Shown here: one piece after another, positions 37,197 to 44,092 of the stretch
Layout of the letters: each line of letters opens with the position of its first letter
Numbering within the stretch: position 1 is the stretch's first letter
IMG/VR virus record: IMGVR_UViG_3300035665_000031
Coordinates: 1-62,421 of that record
Reading direction: 5' to 3' (one strand)
DNA from: a virus
Length of the DNA: 62,421 nucleotides
Notes under the pieces: model-generated
Database searches by the model: none
What the model was told of the DNA's origin: nothing
What the model saw: the letters and a program-made list of their open reading frames with translations, nothing else
Made by a program: the position numbers and the translations under genes

Positions 37197-37403
37197 GCTA
37201 TGCTGTGCGACAAACAAATCATAGACCTCCATCGTTGTAAATCCTTTAGTGCCGTAAAATTCGCTTTTGTCATACCATAACTGCATATGCGGTGATTTCC
37301 AAAAGTGAGTATGTAAGTTTACCCAATCAAGAAAAGCACAGCACATAACAGCCGTTTGCTGCAATGGCGGGGTTTGTGGTGTATTCAAGTTTTCGTGTTC
37401 CAT
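37191..37403 (-). CDS. Cassette protein starting inside attC, 70 aa
   Basis: MEHENLNTPQTPPLQQTAVM... The first ~20 codons lie in attC site 26 (QTAVMCC over the R'' box) and the TAA is part of the R' of site 25. Rich in His/Trp/Phe. Not recognised. Confidence 0.6.
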   Translation of the reverse strand: MEHENLNTPQTPPLQQTAVMCCAFLDWVNLHTHFWKSPHMQLWYDKSEFYGTKGFTTMEVYDLFVAQHST

Positions 37404-37475
37404 TTTACATTTATTTTAGTTTGACAATTTTGTATTCCAAAGCCGCCACTGACAGCAAGCGGCAAAACGTTATGT
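37343..37475. repeat. attC-like site 26 (array IV)
   Basis: R'' ACATAAC (37343-37349), R' GTTATGT (37469-37475), 133 bp; arms GCCGTTTGCTG / CAGCAAGCGGC and GGCGG / CCGCC. R'' exactly complements the R' at 37190. Confidence 0.85.
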
Positions 37476-37481
37476 GTAATA

Positions 37482-37748
37482 CTACTTTTGTTCTTCGATT
37501 TTAGTTTCCGTGTTAGAACTTTTTAAAAATCTGTTGTATAAATTTTCATCTTTTCCACACCAATATACAAATTCTAAAAACGTGTAGTGTCTATGTGGAT
37601 GTGGATGAACAACAGACCTACCCATCATAATATACCACCTATTTGTATATAGTTCTGTTTCTCTATTCACACCACTACACTCCGCTTTCGGTAGTTTTAA
37701 ATACTCTTCATACCCAAGTTTAAGTTTTTCTTCAAATTTATTTTCCAT
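37482..37748 (-). CDS. Cassette protein, 88 aa, unknown
   Basis: MENKFEEKLKLGYEEYLKLP... central His-rich stretch (VVHPHPHRHYTF) and Trp/Cys residues; could bind metal. Not recognised. Confidence 0.6.
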   Translation of the reverse strand: MENKFEEKLKLGYEEYLKLPKAECSGVNRETELYTNRWYIMMGRSVVHPHPHRHYTFLEFVYWCGKDENLYNRFLKSSNTETKIEEQK

Positions 37749-37813
37749 AATTTTATTTTTAAAAAGTTCTTATTCGTTTTCTAATTAAATTTCTACTAAA
37801 TTAACCGTACTAC

Positions 37814-37942
37814 ACATAACAAGGTGTATATGTAATGGTGGTTTCATCTGTAATTCAACATTAGTGGTTTCTATGAAGTTCGTTGGTTAATCAAAGTTCA
37901 GTTCTTTCTATCCACCACTACATATACACCCAACCGTTATCG
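37814..37942. repeat. attC-like site 27 (array IV)
   Basis: R'' ACATAAC (37814-37820), R' GTTATCG (37936-37942), 129 bp; arms GGTGTATATGTAATGGTGG / CCACCACTACATATACACC. R'' exactly complements the R' at 37469. Confidence 0.85.
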
Positions 37943-37948
37943 GCAACC

Positions 37949-38344
37949 CTAAGACACCGACAATTCGACACCAGTAAGTGCATAATAAAGGTTTTGTAAT
38001 TCGTGGACATACTTAGGACTTTTAAAGTTTCTATCCATATACCAATAAGACTTACCTGAATTAATATTCCAATGACCATCTTTAGAAAAACACATAAAAT
38101 CAATTCCTACTTGTTTTTCATAAAACCTTGCTCCCAATTCTTCAGTCTTAAATGTAAATCCAAGTTTTAAAAACCACTCGTCTGTAATTTCAATAGGTTC
38201 GTAAAAATATGGATTTGGTTTGCCTTCAATTTGTGAAAGTTCTAACAATCCAGCAGGTGTTATCTGAAATGGATTTTGATTTGTATTGAAAATAACGTAA
38301 TTCCCAATTCTCAAATCTTTTGCTTTTAAAGTTTGTATTTGCAT
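37949..38344 (-). CDS. Conserved Bacteroidetes phage-type protein, 131 aa
   Basis: LKAKDLRIGNYVIFN at the start, PIEITDEWFLKLGF in the middle and KYVHELQNLYYALTGVEL at the end match a small protein seen often in Bacteroidetes phages and prophages. Function unknown. Single gene of its cassette. Confidence 0.75.
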   Translation of the reverse strand: MQIQTLKAKDLRIGNYVIFNTNQNPFQITPAGLLELSQIEGKPNPYFYEPIEITDEWFLKLGFTFKTEELGARFYEKQVGIDFMCFSKDGHWNINSGKSYWYMDRNFKSPKYVHELQNLYYALTGVELSVS

Positions 38345-38391
38345 TTTATTTATCTTTTAGTTGTTAATAATCATTCCGAAAGAAGGGCAGC

Positions 38392-38524
38392 CGATAACAA
38401 GTGCTATACAATATGGCGGCTGACGTGCTTCGATTAAACATTTGTAATTAATTCAACTTTGGTGCATCGTATTGGGCTTTCGTGCTAAAAGCCCGCCACA
38501 TCGTATAGCACCGATACGTTATAA
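38392..38524. repeat. attC-like site 28 (array IV)
   Basis: R'' CGATAAC (38392-38398), R' GTTATAA (38518-38524), 133 bp; arms GTGCTATACAATATGGCGG / CCGCCACATCGTATAGCAC. R'' exactly complements the unusual R' GTTATCG at 37936. Confidence 0.85.
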
Positions 38525-38538
38525 GTAATAAAAATCAT

Positions 38539-38871
38539 TTAGATTTCGTGTAATCTACAAAGATGTACAACTTGTCTTAACTCGTCTATGTTTTTTATAT
38601 AACCTTCAAATAACTTATTATCATCTTTGCCTTGTTCAACAATAGTAGTGAAACCATCATTTTTGTATCTTCTCATATAAAAAACATATCCATCCTCTTT
38701 TGTACTTTTGTGTTTCCAAAAATACCCTTCCATTAAGTTTATATAATCCGCTTCGTACCAATCACCAGTTGATAGTATTTCATCTTTTGTTAAATGATTT
38801 TTACTACTTATAACATCAGATATATTCAATTCTGAGTTCTCGTTAAATCTCTTAATTCTGTTCTCTTTCAT
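38539..38871 (-). CDS. Cassette protein starting inside attC, 110 aa
   Basis: MKENRIKRFNENSELNISDV... The first ~20 codons lie in attC site 29 and give ISDVISS. The rest is alpha/beta with many aromatics. Not recognised. Confidence 0.65.
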   Translation of the reverse strand: MKENRIKRFNENSELNISDVISSKNHLTKDEILSTGDWYEADYINLMEGYFWKHKSTKEDGYVFYMRRYKNDGFTTIVEQGKDDNKLFEGYIKNIDELRQVVHLCRLHEI

Positions 38872-38939
38872 AAGTTTCTTGTTAATTTTAAGTTTATATA
38901 TTAAATCTCAGAACTAAATATATCTGAGGAACGTTATGT
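38808..38939. repeat. attC-like site 29 (array IV)
   Basis: R'' TTATAAC (38808-38814), R' GTTATGT (38933-38939), 132 bp; arms CAGATATATT / AATATATCTG. R'' exactly complements the R' at 38518. Confidence 0.8.
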
Positions 38940-39290
38940 TAAATTAAAAATTACTACCTTCACCTTTAATTCATAACGCTTTGCCAAATCAATCATATGT
39001 TTAGTACCTTTGCTTTTACCATCCCAAAAAGCAATTAAAGCATCTCCGTATTTAGCCATTTCTTCATTCCGTTTGTATCCTGCACTTTTGCCATATTTAT
39101 CCCAATCGGCAGGAAATTGCTTTATTGGGTATCCCTTTTCGTTTGCATACTTTTCGCCAAGTTTATCAGCACCATTGGCAGTTCCACTTACTATTTCAAT
39201 TTCTGTTTGCAAACTCAATGCCTTGTCACAATTTTGGCAAAGCAAATCGTAATCATTAAATTCTCGTCCACCTGCAATTATTATCTTCAT
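38934..39290 (-). CDS. DUF2493/SLOG-family nucleotide-binding protein, 118 aa
   Basis: MKIIIAGGREFNDYDLL (N-terminal GGR), IVSGTANGADKLGEKYA (phosphate-binding GxxxGAD) and AGYKRNEEMAKYGDALIAFW match YspA-type SLOG proteins, which bind or process nucleotide signals, sometimes in defence or counter-defence. Its stop is part of the R' of site 29. Best-characterised family among the cassette genes. Confidence 0.8.
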   Translation of the reverse strand: MKIIIAGGREFNDYDLLCQNCDKALSLQTEIEIVSGTANGADKLGEKYANEKGYPIKQFPADWDKYGKSAGYKRNEEMAKYGDALIAFWDGKSKGTKHMIDLAKRYELKVKVVIFNLT

Positions 39291-39309
39291 AATCCGTAAT
39301 TTTAACTAA

Positions 39310-39363
39310 ACATAACACAGTATTTGCGCCATTAAAACAAGCGCAAATACTCGTCCGTTATCG
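39310..39363. repeat. attC-like site 30, short class (array IV)
   Basis: R'' ACATAAC (39310-39316), R' GTTATCG (39357-39363), 54 bp, stem AGTATTTGCGC / GCGCAAATACT, loop CATTAAAACAA. R'' exactly complements the R' at 38933. Confidence 0.85.
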
Positions 39364-39621
39364 GTAATTATTAGCAAACTCCAATCCTTTATTGGTAATT
39401 TCAGTAATAAGAGGCGTTATATATACATCATCATATCCATTGTTTTTCATATAATCTAACAATATTCTAATCATATCCATTGTTAATATGGCTATATCAC
39501 CTCTTAAAATTTCTTTAGTGTAATCCTGTTCAACACCATAAAGAATATAACTACCGATAACATCAGGTATAAGTAATGACGGGTTAGTCGCTTCTTGAAG
39601 TTTCGTTTTTTCTTTTGACAT
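39358..39621 (-). CDS. Last cassette protein of array IV, 87 aa
   Basis: MSKEKTKLQEATNPSLLIPD... includes LIPDVIGS, encoded across an attC R''-type half site. Helical C-terminus. Not recognised. Confidence 0.6.
   Translation of the reverse strand: MSKEKTKLQEATNPSLLIPDVIGSYILYGVEQDYTKEILRGDIAILTMDMIRILLDYMKNNGYDDVYITPLITEITNKGLEFANNYR
39555..39561. other. Orphan attC R'' half site at the end of array IV
   Basis: CGATAAC exactly complements R' GTTATCG (39357) at the left end of its cassette, but no right arm or R' follows. Same truncation pattern as at the end of array III. Confidence 0.55.
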
Positions 39622-39623
39622 TT

Positions 39624-39848
39624 TTATCTATTATTTAAAATTTCTATAACCATCTTTGCACACTTTCTAGTAAGTCCATAACCCTCACCTATACAATCTG
39701 GGTGGTCTTTATTATTTGATGTCATTACAAAATTATTTTTTTGACTTGGTAACATATCATTAACATCATCAATTATACAATAGCATTTAACATTATGGTC
39801 ATCAATATATTGTTGAATGGTGGCTTTAATTGATTTTCTTGATTTCAT
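39624..39848 (-). CDS. HAD-type domain fragment, 74 aa
   Basis: YCIIDDVNDMLPSQKNNFVM and GYGLTRKCAKMVIEILN match the C-terminal part of the HAD domain found in 'Swiss army knife' RNA repair proteins. The N-terminal nucleophile motif is absent. Start 39848 (MKSRKSIK) or 39863. Follows the 75-aa gene directly. Confidence 0.55.
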   Translation of the reverse strand: MKSRKSIKATIQQYIDDHNVKCYCIIDDVNDMLPSQKNNFVMTSNNKDHPDCIGEGYGLTRKCAKMVIEILNNR

Positions 39849-39862
39849 ATCAATAAATACCA

Positions 39863-40090
39863 TTAAAGTTGCTCATCCAATAATTTTAAAATCTTGCTCC
39901 ACATTGTTTTGTTATCGTAAGTCATATAATCTGAATGTTTTTTGCACCAAATTTTAATAATATATAACTTAGAATCACCCTCAACCCAACTATGAATCTT
40001 AGTTTTTTTGTCTCTAGGTATTCTTAAATGTAGCAATCCATCAATATATATCCTAATATCTTCCGAATCACCCTTGGCTTCAATTTTCAT
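39863..40090 (-). CDS. Hypothetical protein, 75 aa
   Basis: Not recognised. Basic alpha/beta protein (MKIEAKGDSEDIRIYIDGLL...). Between two co-oriented genes, 5 nt from the upstream stop. Confidence 0.6.
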   Translation of the reverse strand: MKIEAKGDSEDIRIYIDGLLHLRIPRDKKTKIHSWVEGDSKLYIIKIWCKKHSDYMTYDNKTMWSKILKLLDEQL

Positions 40091-40095
40091 TTATT

Positions 40096-40533
40096 TTAAC
40101 TCAAAATTCTTTTAATAATTTCCTCATGTGTTTGAGCATCAATTAAGCTTGAATCATCACCCAAATAAGCGTCACACCTACCTAAGTTATATGCTTTTAA
40201 CACTAATTTGTCATCATAGAGTAATTTTTCTTCACCATTTAACTCATCATTGAAACCATTCATATAATACTTTAATAAAGTCTCTGTTGTAAATTCAACC
40301 CCATCTTTTGTGAATATCTTTTTTTCATTATCTATTAAATCTTTATCCACTGGCTTGGTGATTCCATCAGTAAAATCAGCCAGGTCATTTCTAAGCTTTG
40401 ATAACTCACATATAATATTTGTTAATTTAACATCGCAACCCATCTTCTCAACCTCTTGAATTGCATTTAATATAGCTAATTCAGCTGGTGTGTTTAATTC
40501 TAATATATTTATTCTTGGTATTTCGTTTATCAT
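40096..40533 (-). CDS. Conserved phage protein, 145 aa
   Basis: LTNIICELSKLRNDLADFTD in the middle is typical of a helical protein found in several large phages. Acidic. Function unknown. Promoter at 40554. Confidence 0.65.
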   Translation of the reverse strand: MINEIPRINILELNTPAELAILNAIQEVEKMGCDVKLTNIICELSKLRNDLADFTDGITKPVDKDLIDNEKKIFTKDGVEFTTETLLKYYMNGFNDELNGEEKLLYDDKLVLKAYNLGRCDAYLGDDSSLIDAQTHEEIIKRILS

Positions 40534-40553
40534 AAGTTTTATTGTTTATTTTA

Positions 40554-40561
40554 CAAATATA
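40554..40561 (-). promoter_or_regulatory. TAnnTTTG promoter element
   Basis: CAAATATA on plus, 21 nt before ATG 40533; two palindromes lie just upstream. Confidence 0.6.
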
Positions 40562-40572
40562 CTAATTTTTAC

Positions 40573-40628
40573 TGAATGATTTATCATTCAAAAACACATA
40601 TAATCTTAGTATTAAATGATAAATCATT
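40573..40628. promoter_or_regulatory. Pair of operator-like palindromes
   Basis: TGAATGATTTATCATTCA (40573-40590) and AATGATAAATCATT (40615-40628) are each near-perfect dyads with the half site AATGAT, about 40 bp centre to centre. They sit 12 bp upstream of a promoter, as expected for a dimeric repressor site. Confidence 0.5.
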
Positions 40629-40706
40629 CAATAAGTGTGTTTGATTTATTATTATGGTCAATAAAAAAACACATAAATTTATTAAGTAACCCAAATAACA
40701 TATTGG

Positions 40707-41711
40707 TCATTTATTAAAACGCTTGAATGCTTTATCCGTTATCATTTCGATTCTAACTTCACCAATAAATTCATCAAGGTTCTTCGCACCACAATAAGAC
40801 ATTGATGATTTAAGGTAATCTCTAAAATTTGAAACCCAATCTTTTAGTTCATATTCCACTCTTTGAACTTTAACCACACCTTCAGATGACCTAAGTTTTG
40901 ATTTACCCCATTTTCTTTGAACCTCCTTGGTTGACATACCTCTGAATTTCTTATAGACTGGTATACCCAAATTATATAATTTATGAGCCATATTTAGGCT
41001 TACAGGTATTTTACCTCTTAAGATATAATTTTGTCCACATGATTCAAGTGCTTTATTAAAAATACTTCCAATCATGACATAATCTGCCCCTAAAGCTAAA
41101 CACTTTATGACATCACTATATTTTTTCATTCCACCATCAGCAACAATCTTTGCTGGGTTATTCAACTCCAGTGATTTCTTATAACAATCATTAACAAGAC
41201 TAGCTAAGGGGTAATAAACCCCCAAATGTTCAGCTGTAAGGCAAGCATTTCCAGAACCTATTGATACTCTAATTAGGTCAGCACCAGCATCAGATAGTAT
41301 AGCGTATGTTTCTGGGTTTGCTACGTTTCCAACCATAAGAGTCATCTTTGGATGTTTGTTTTTTAACATCTTAACTACCTTAGTCAACTTAGACATATGA
41401 CCATTGGCGATATCAATCAAATATTGACCTTCTGGGTCTAACTGATTATATATGGATGCTAAAACTATTTCTTCCAATGACATTGAAGTAAATCCGTATT
41501 TAGACTTGATACCTCTAGGTAAACAAGTTATTATTGAATGAACTGAGAAATAGTGTTCATTAGATTCATCTATTACAGTATCCATAGGTGCTGTTATAAT
41601 TGGAAGCATCATAAAACTATTATCGTGAATATTGATATCATCACGACTATTTACATCACTTTGAATTACTGGGATGAGTGATATATCATCCAAATCAAAT
41701 AGTTTACTCAT
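40707..41711 (-). CDS. IMP dehydrogenase / GMP reductase family protein
   Basis: 334 aa TIM barrel without a CBS domain, the size of GMP reductase. ITAPMDTVID near the start, DIANGHMSKL, the catalytic Cys loop GSGNACLTAEHLG, ADGGMKKYSDVIKCLALGAD (phosphate binding), and FRGMSTKEVQRKWG. Interconverts IMP, XMP or GMP; the exact reaction cannot be told. Overlaps the dNMP kinase gene, so both probably feed nucleotide pools for replication. Confidence 0.85.
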   Translation of the reverse strand: MSKLFDLDDISLIPVIQSDVNSRDDINIHDNSFMMLPIITAPMDTVIDESNEHYFSVHSIITCLPRGIKSKYGFTSMSLEEIVLASIYNQLDPEGQYLIDIANGHMSKLTKVVKMLKNKHPKMTLMVGNVANPETYAILSDAGADLIRVSIGSGNACLTAEHLGVYYPLASLVNDCYKKSLELNNPAKIVADGGMKKYSDVIKCLALGADYVMIGSIFNKALESCGQNYILRGKIPVSLNMAHKLYNLGIPVYKKFRGMSTKEVQRKWGKSKLRSSEGVVKVQRVEYELKDWVSNFRDYLKSSMSYCGAKNLDEFIGEVRIEMITDKAFKRFNK

Positions 41712-42282
41712 GTATAATCAAATTATTTTTAATAAATTCATCTACCTTATAAAAAAGGTCATTTAACCCACCATCATTAATAATTTCAGAATCAACATCT
41801 AAATTTAAAATGTTTTTTTCAGAATCGTGCATATCTGAATTATCAATATCTGGTCTAACAACACGAATTATGGTTCCACCCATCTCTTTTATTGCTTCAA
41901 CCTCATGAGCAAATCTAATATCTGGTATTACCAACAATAGGTCATCTTTATCTTGACTATCATACCATGTTTTAAAGCGTTGTACCCATATTTTCCTACC
42001 AAAAGGTAATTCACCTTCATTTAAGTAATTGTGTATGTCTAATTGAAGTAATTCAGTACCTAGTATTTGAAGGATTTTTCTTGGGGTTACATTCCAATTC
42101 TCATCAATAACCTCTTTTTTAGAACCCCACATTTGTTCTTCTGAAAAACCAAATAATTCCATACACCCACGTTTAATTGGGTCAGCAAATGAGTACTTTT
42201 TATACCCATACTTTAGTATAAGATAATCAGCTACTGTGTCTTTTCCGTTATGTTTGCAACCAGCTATTCCTAATATTTTCAT
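41704..42282 (-). CDS. Deoxynucleoside monophosphate kinase (T4 gp1-like)
   Basis: 192 aa from ATG 42282 (MKILGIAGCKHNGKDTVADY); the longer frame to 42390 crosses the promoter. P-loop GCKHNGKDT, then YSFADPIKRGCMELFG and MWGSKKEVID, LLLVIPDIRFAHEVE and IIRVVRPD. Phosphorylates dNMPs, including modified ones in some phages. Promoter at 42294. Confidence 0.8.
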   Translation of the reverse strand: MKILGIAGCKHNGKDTVADYLILKYGYKKYSFADPIKRGCMELFGFSEEQMWGSKKEVIDENWNVTPRKILQILGTELLQLDIHNYLNEGELPFGRKIWVQRFKTWYDSQDKDDLLLVIPDIRFAHEVEAIKEMGGTIIRVVRPDIDNSDMHDSEKNILNLDVDSEIINDGGLNDLFYKVDEFIKNNLIIHE

Positions 42283-42293
42283 ATAATTTTTAA

Positions 42294-42301
42294 CAAAGTT
42301 A
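42294..42301 (-). promoter_or_regulatory. TAnnTTTG promoter element
   Basis: CAAAGTTA on plus, 12 nt before ATG 42282. Confidence 0.55.
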
Positions 42302-42325
42302 CTAATCTTTTTAGAAAGTTTAATG

Positions 42326-42337
42326 TATTTATAAATA
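42326..42337 (+). promoter_or_regulatory. AT box TATTTATAAATA upstream of a plus-strand gene
   Basis: Contains the T4-late-type TATAAATA, 7 nt before ATG 42345. The same box precedes several late genes (e.g. 43213, 48019). Confidence 0.45.
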
Positions 42338-42344
42338 AAAAGAC

Positions 42345-42584
42345 ATGAAATTTTTAGCAAACATGAAACAACTCTTTTATGAGTTGACAACAGAAAATCT
42401 AGGTAGAATTATTCTATCTATAGGACTAATCTTATTGGGTTGGTTATTGGGGTTGTTATATCAACCACTACAATTCATAATGGTAATTGGATTTGGTATA
42501 TTTATATTCCAAGGACTATACTTGATAGGTGCTGGGTTCTATTTCACGATAAAAGATTTCTTCGACAGACGTAAAAAAAAATAA
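42345..42584 (+). CDS. Small membrane protein, 79 aa
   Basis: Two transmembrane helices (about residues 20-37 and 43-66) with a basic C-terminus (FFDRRKKK). One of only a few plus-strand genes; followed by the 26-aa ORF and a terminator. Function unknown; holin-like topology is possible. Confidence 0.65.
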   Translation: MKFLANMKQLFYELTTENLGRIILSIGLILLGWLLGLLYQPLQFIMVIGFGIFIFQGLYLIGAGFYFTIKDFFDRRKKK

Positions 42585-42593
42585 AAATTAATT

Positions 42594-42674
42594 ATGAAAG
42601 CAAACACAAACACAAACAGAGGTTGCGGTTGTAAAAAACCTAAACCAGCTACCACTACAACGGAAAGTAAATAG
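42594..42674 (+). CDS. 26-aa Cys/Thr-rich micropeptide
   Basis: MKANTNTNRGCGCKKPKP... from ATG 42594 to TAG 42674, ten nt after the membrane protein. The CGC pair may bind metal. Followed at once by a terminator. Confidence 0.45.
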   Translation: MKANTNTNRGCGCKKPKPATTTTESK

Positions 42675-42677
42675 TAT

Positions 42678-42704
42678 AAGGGACATCAAGTCCCTTTTTT
42701 TTTT
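42678..42704 (+). terminator. Plus-strand rho-independent terminator
   Basis: GGGAC-ATCAA-GTCCC followed by ten T. Confidence 0.85.
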
Positions 42705-42706
42705 AT

Positions 42707-43201
42707 TTATATCTTTTTTAACTCTATATTCATATCATGTGGTGCTGTTTTATTCCCACCAAAATACGGCCATAAATTATAACCAAACCAATGATTTTTA
42801 GTTTTAATAACATCTATTCGATTAAATACCGAATCTTCTGAAATAACAGAAAATACATATTTAGTTTTAGTTTCTTTTAGTATCATATTATATGTTTTAT
42901 TGGTCTTTATAACTCCAATAAATTTAATCACTCGAACACCATCTACATAACAATAAGCATAAATGTTTATCTTCCCATTTAAACAATTCCAACCAAATCT
43001 AGCTGAATTTTTTTTATGGTTCATTTCAGAATAACCAAATAATTTGTTAACATCTAATTTATCAACACTTGTATCATTATAAAGTGTATTTTCATGAAAT
43101 ATAACCTTATAGGCTAACATTTTTTTGAATGTGAACAGGTTTAATAACTTGTACAAAAACCCATTTGATGAATGGTTCCCTTTTTTGATTGTAAATAACA
43201 T
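42707..43201 (-). CDS. Conserved phage protein, 164 aa
   Basis: Beta-rich; KLFGYSEMNHKKNSARFGWN and the C-terminal YNLWPYFGGNKTAPHDMNI are features seen in phage proteins of unknown role. AT box TATAAATA at 43213-43220. Confidence 0.65.
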   Translation of the reverse strand: MLFTIKKGNHSSNGFLYKLLNLFTFKKMLAYKVIFHENTLYNDTSVDKLDVNKLFGYSEMNHKKNSARFGWNCLNGKINIYAYCYVDGVRVIKFIGVIKTNKTYNMILKETKTKYVFSVISEDSVFNRIDVIKTKNHWFGYNLWPYFGGNKTAPHDMNIELKKI

Positions 43202-43243
43202 GGTTTTTTATTTATAAATACTAACCATAGTTATGATAATAAC

Positions 43244-43270
43244 AAAAAAAAAGGATACCAATTGATATCC
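43244..43270 (-). terminator. tmRNA terminator
   Basis: GGATATCAATTGGTATCC followed by nine T on the minus strand, just after the tmRNA 3' end. Confidence 0.8.
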
Positions 43271-43273
43271 TTT

Positions 43274-43597
43274 TGTGGAGTGTACAAGTTTTGAGCTTGT
43301 GTGTTACAGATTCTTCAAAGCGTTTCTACGTGTGTAGCTATTAAATCATAGCTGATTAAAATAAAATAAACATTGTCCAAATTTTGTTACTCCTAATATT
43401 GGTAAAGAGGTTCTTTGTTTGCTATAATTTAGGCTAAAGCTACCTCTCCAACTTCAACACCTATGGTGCATTCGTTAAGGAAATTTTTTGATACGAAAAA
43501 TTCGTTGTCGGTTGTTTTTTGATTAAGATTTAACTGATTAATCATGCAGTACACGCTTGGTTTTTACGACTATCCATAGTCAAGGCAATCCCACCCC
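43274..43597 (-). ncRNA. ssrA: tmRNA (transfer-messenger RNA)
   Basis: 324 nt. The 5' end GGGGTGG pairs with ACACTCC near the 3' end (6 of 7 bp), and a T arm ACAAG-CTCAAAA-CTTGT precedes the 3' acceptor strand. An internal frame (about 43509 down to 43429) reads DNEFFVSKNFLNEC..., then GVEVGEVALA and TAA: a tag of about 25-26 residues ending Val-Ala-Leu-Ala instead of the usual Ala-Leu-Ala-Ala. The hairpin GGTAAAGAGGTTC region fits a pseudoknot stem. tmRNA rescues stalled ribosomes and tags the product for proteolysis; this copy is phage-borne. The 3' CCA is not encoded. Confidence 0.85.
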
Positions 43598-43635
43598 ATA
43601 TTCAATAAATATGTTATTGATTAACAAAAAGTTAA

Positions 43636-44070
43636 TTAATTAACAATACTTTCGGATTCATCTTCTTCAGCTTCAACATTACTCATAGCTGATTTAATCG
43701 ATTCAATCAATACCTCATAATCATTATATGAGTATTTCTTTAATATTCCAGAGAATGTTACAACATCTGGTTTACTCATTACTAATCTATCATTCTCAAA
43801 ATCATACCCAATACAAGCCAAAGCTTCTTCAGCAACCATGATTTGTTGTTCTGGTGATAACTTAGTAAAAATGTTCTCATTCAACACAATTATAACATCA
43901 TTATCAGTTAGATATGAAAGAATATCATTTGCTTTACTAACCGAATACAACTTCTTAGCATTATTATCTACCAAGATTTTAATTGTAAGTACATTTGATA
44001 ACTCTAATTTAACGATTAAATCACTGAATGTTTTTTCCGTATCATCAAACGGTTCATTGAAATTTTTCAT
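43636..44070 (-). CDS. Conserved large-phage protein, 144 aa
   Basis: Acidic; KLSPEQQIMVAEEALACIGY and KPDVVTFSGILKKYSY are conserved in proteins of large phages. It looks like a decayed minimal metallopeptidase-type domain, but a function cannot be given. Promoter at 44085. Confidence 0.65.
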   Translation of the reverse strand: MKNFNEPFDDTEKTFSDLIVKLELSNVLTIKILVDNNAKKLYSVSKANDILSYLTDNDVIIVLNENIFTKLSPEQQIMVAEEALACIGYDFENDRLVMSKPDVVTFSGILKKYSYNDYEVLIESIKSAMSNVEAEEDESESIVN

Positions 44071-44084
44071 ACTTTTTTTTTATA

Positions 44085-44092
44085 CAAACTTA
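44085..44092 (-). promoter_or_regulatory. TAnnTTTG promoter element
   Basis: CAAACTTA on plus, 15 nt before ATG 44070. Confidence 0.55.

Noticed and set aside
466-39363. attC-like palindromes as rho-independent terminators
   Set aside because: They lack T runs, are too long, and their ends match across cassettes rather than across stems; true terminators in the window (e.g. 13134, 32175) look different.
1-39621. CRISPR arrays
   Set aside because: The repeats are palindromes of differing sequence separated by genes, not short identical direct repeats with uniform spacers, and no cas gene is present.
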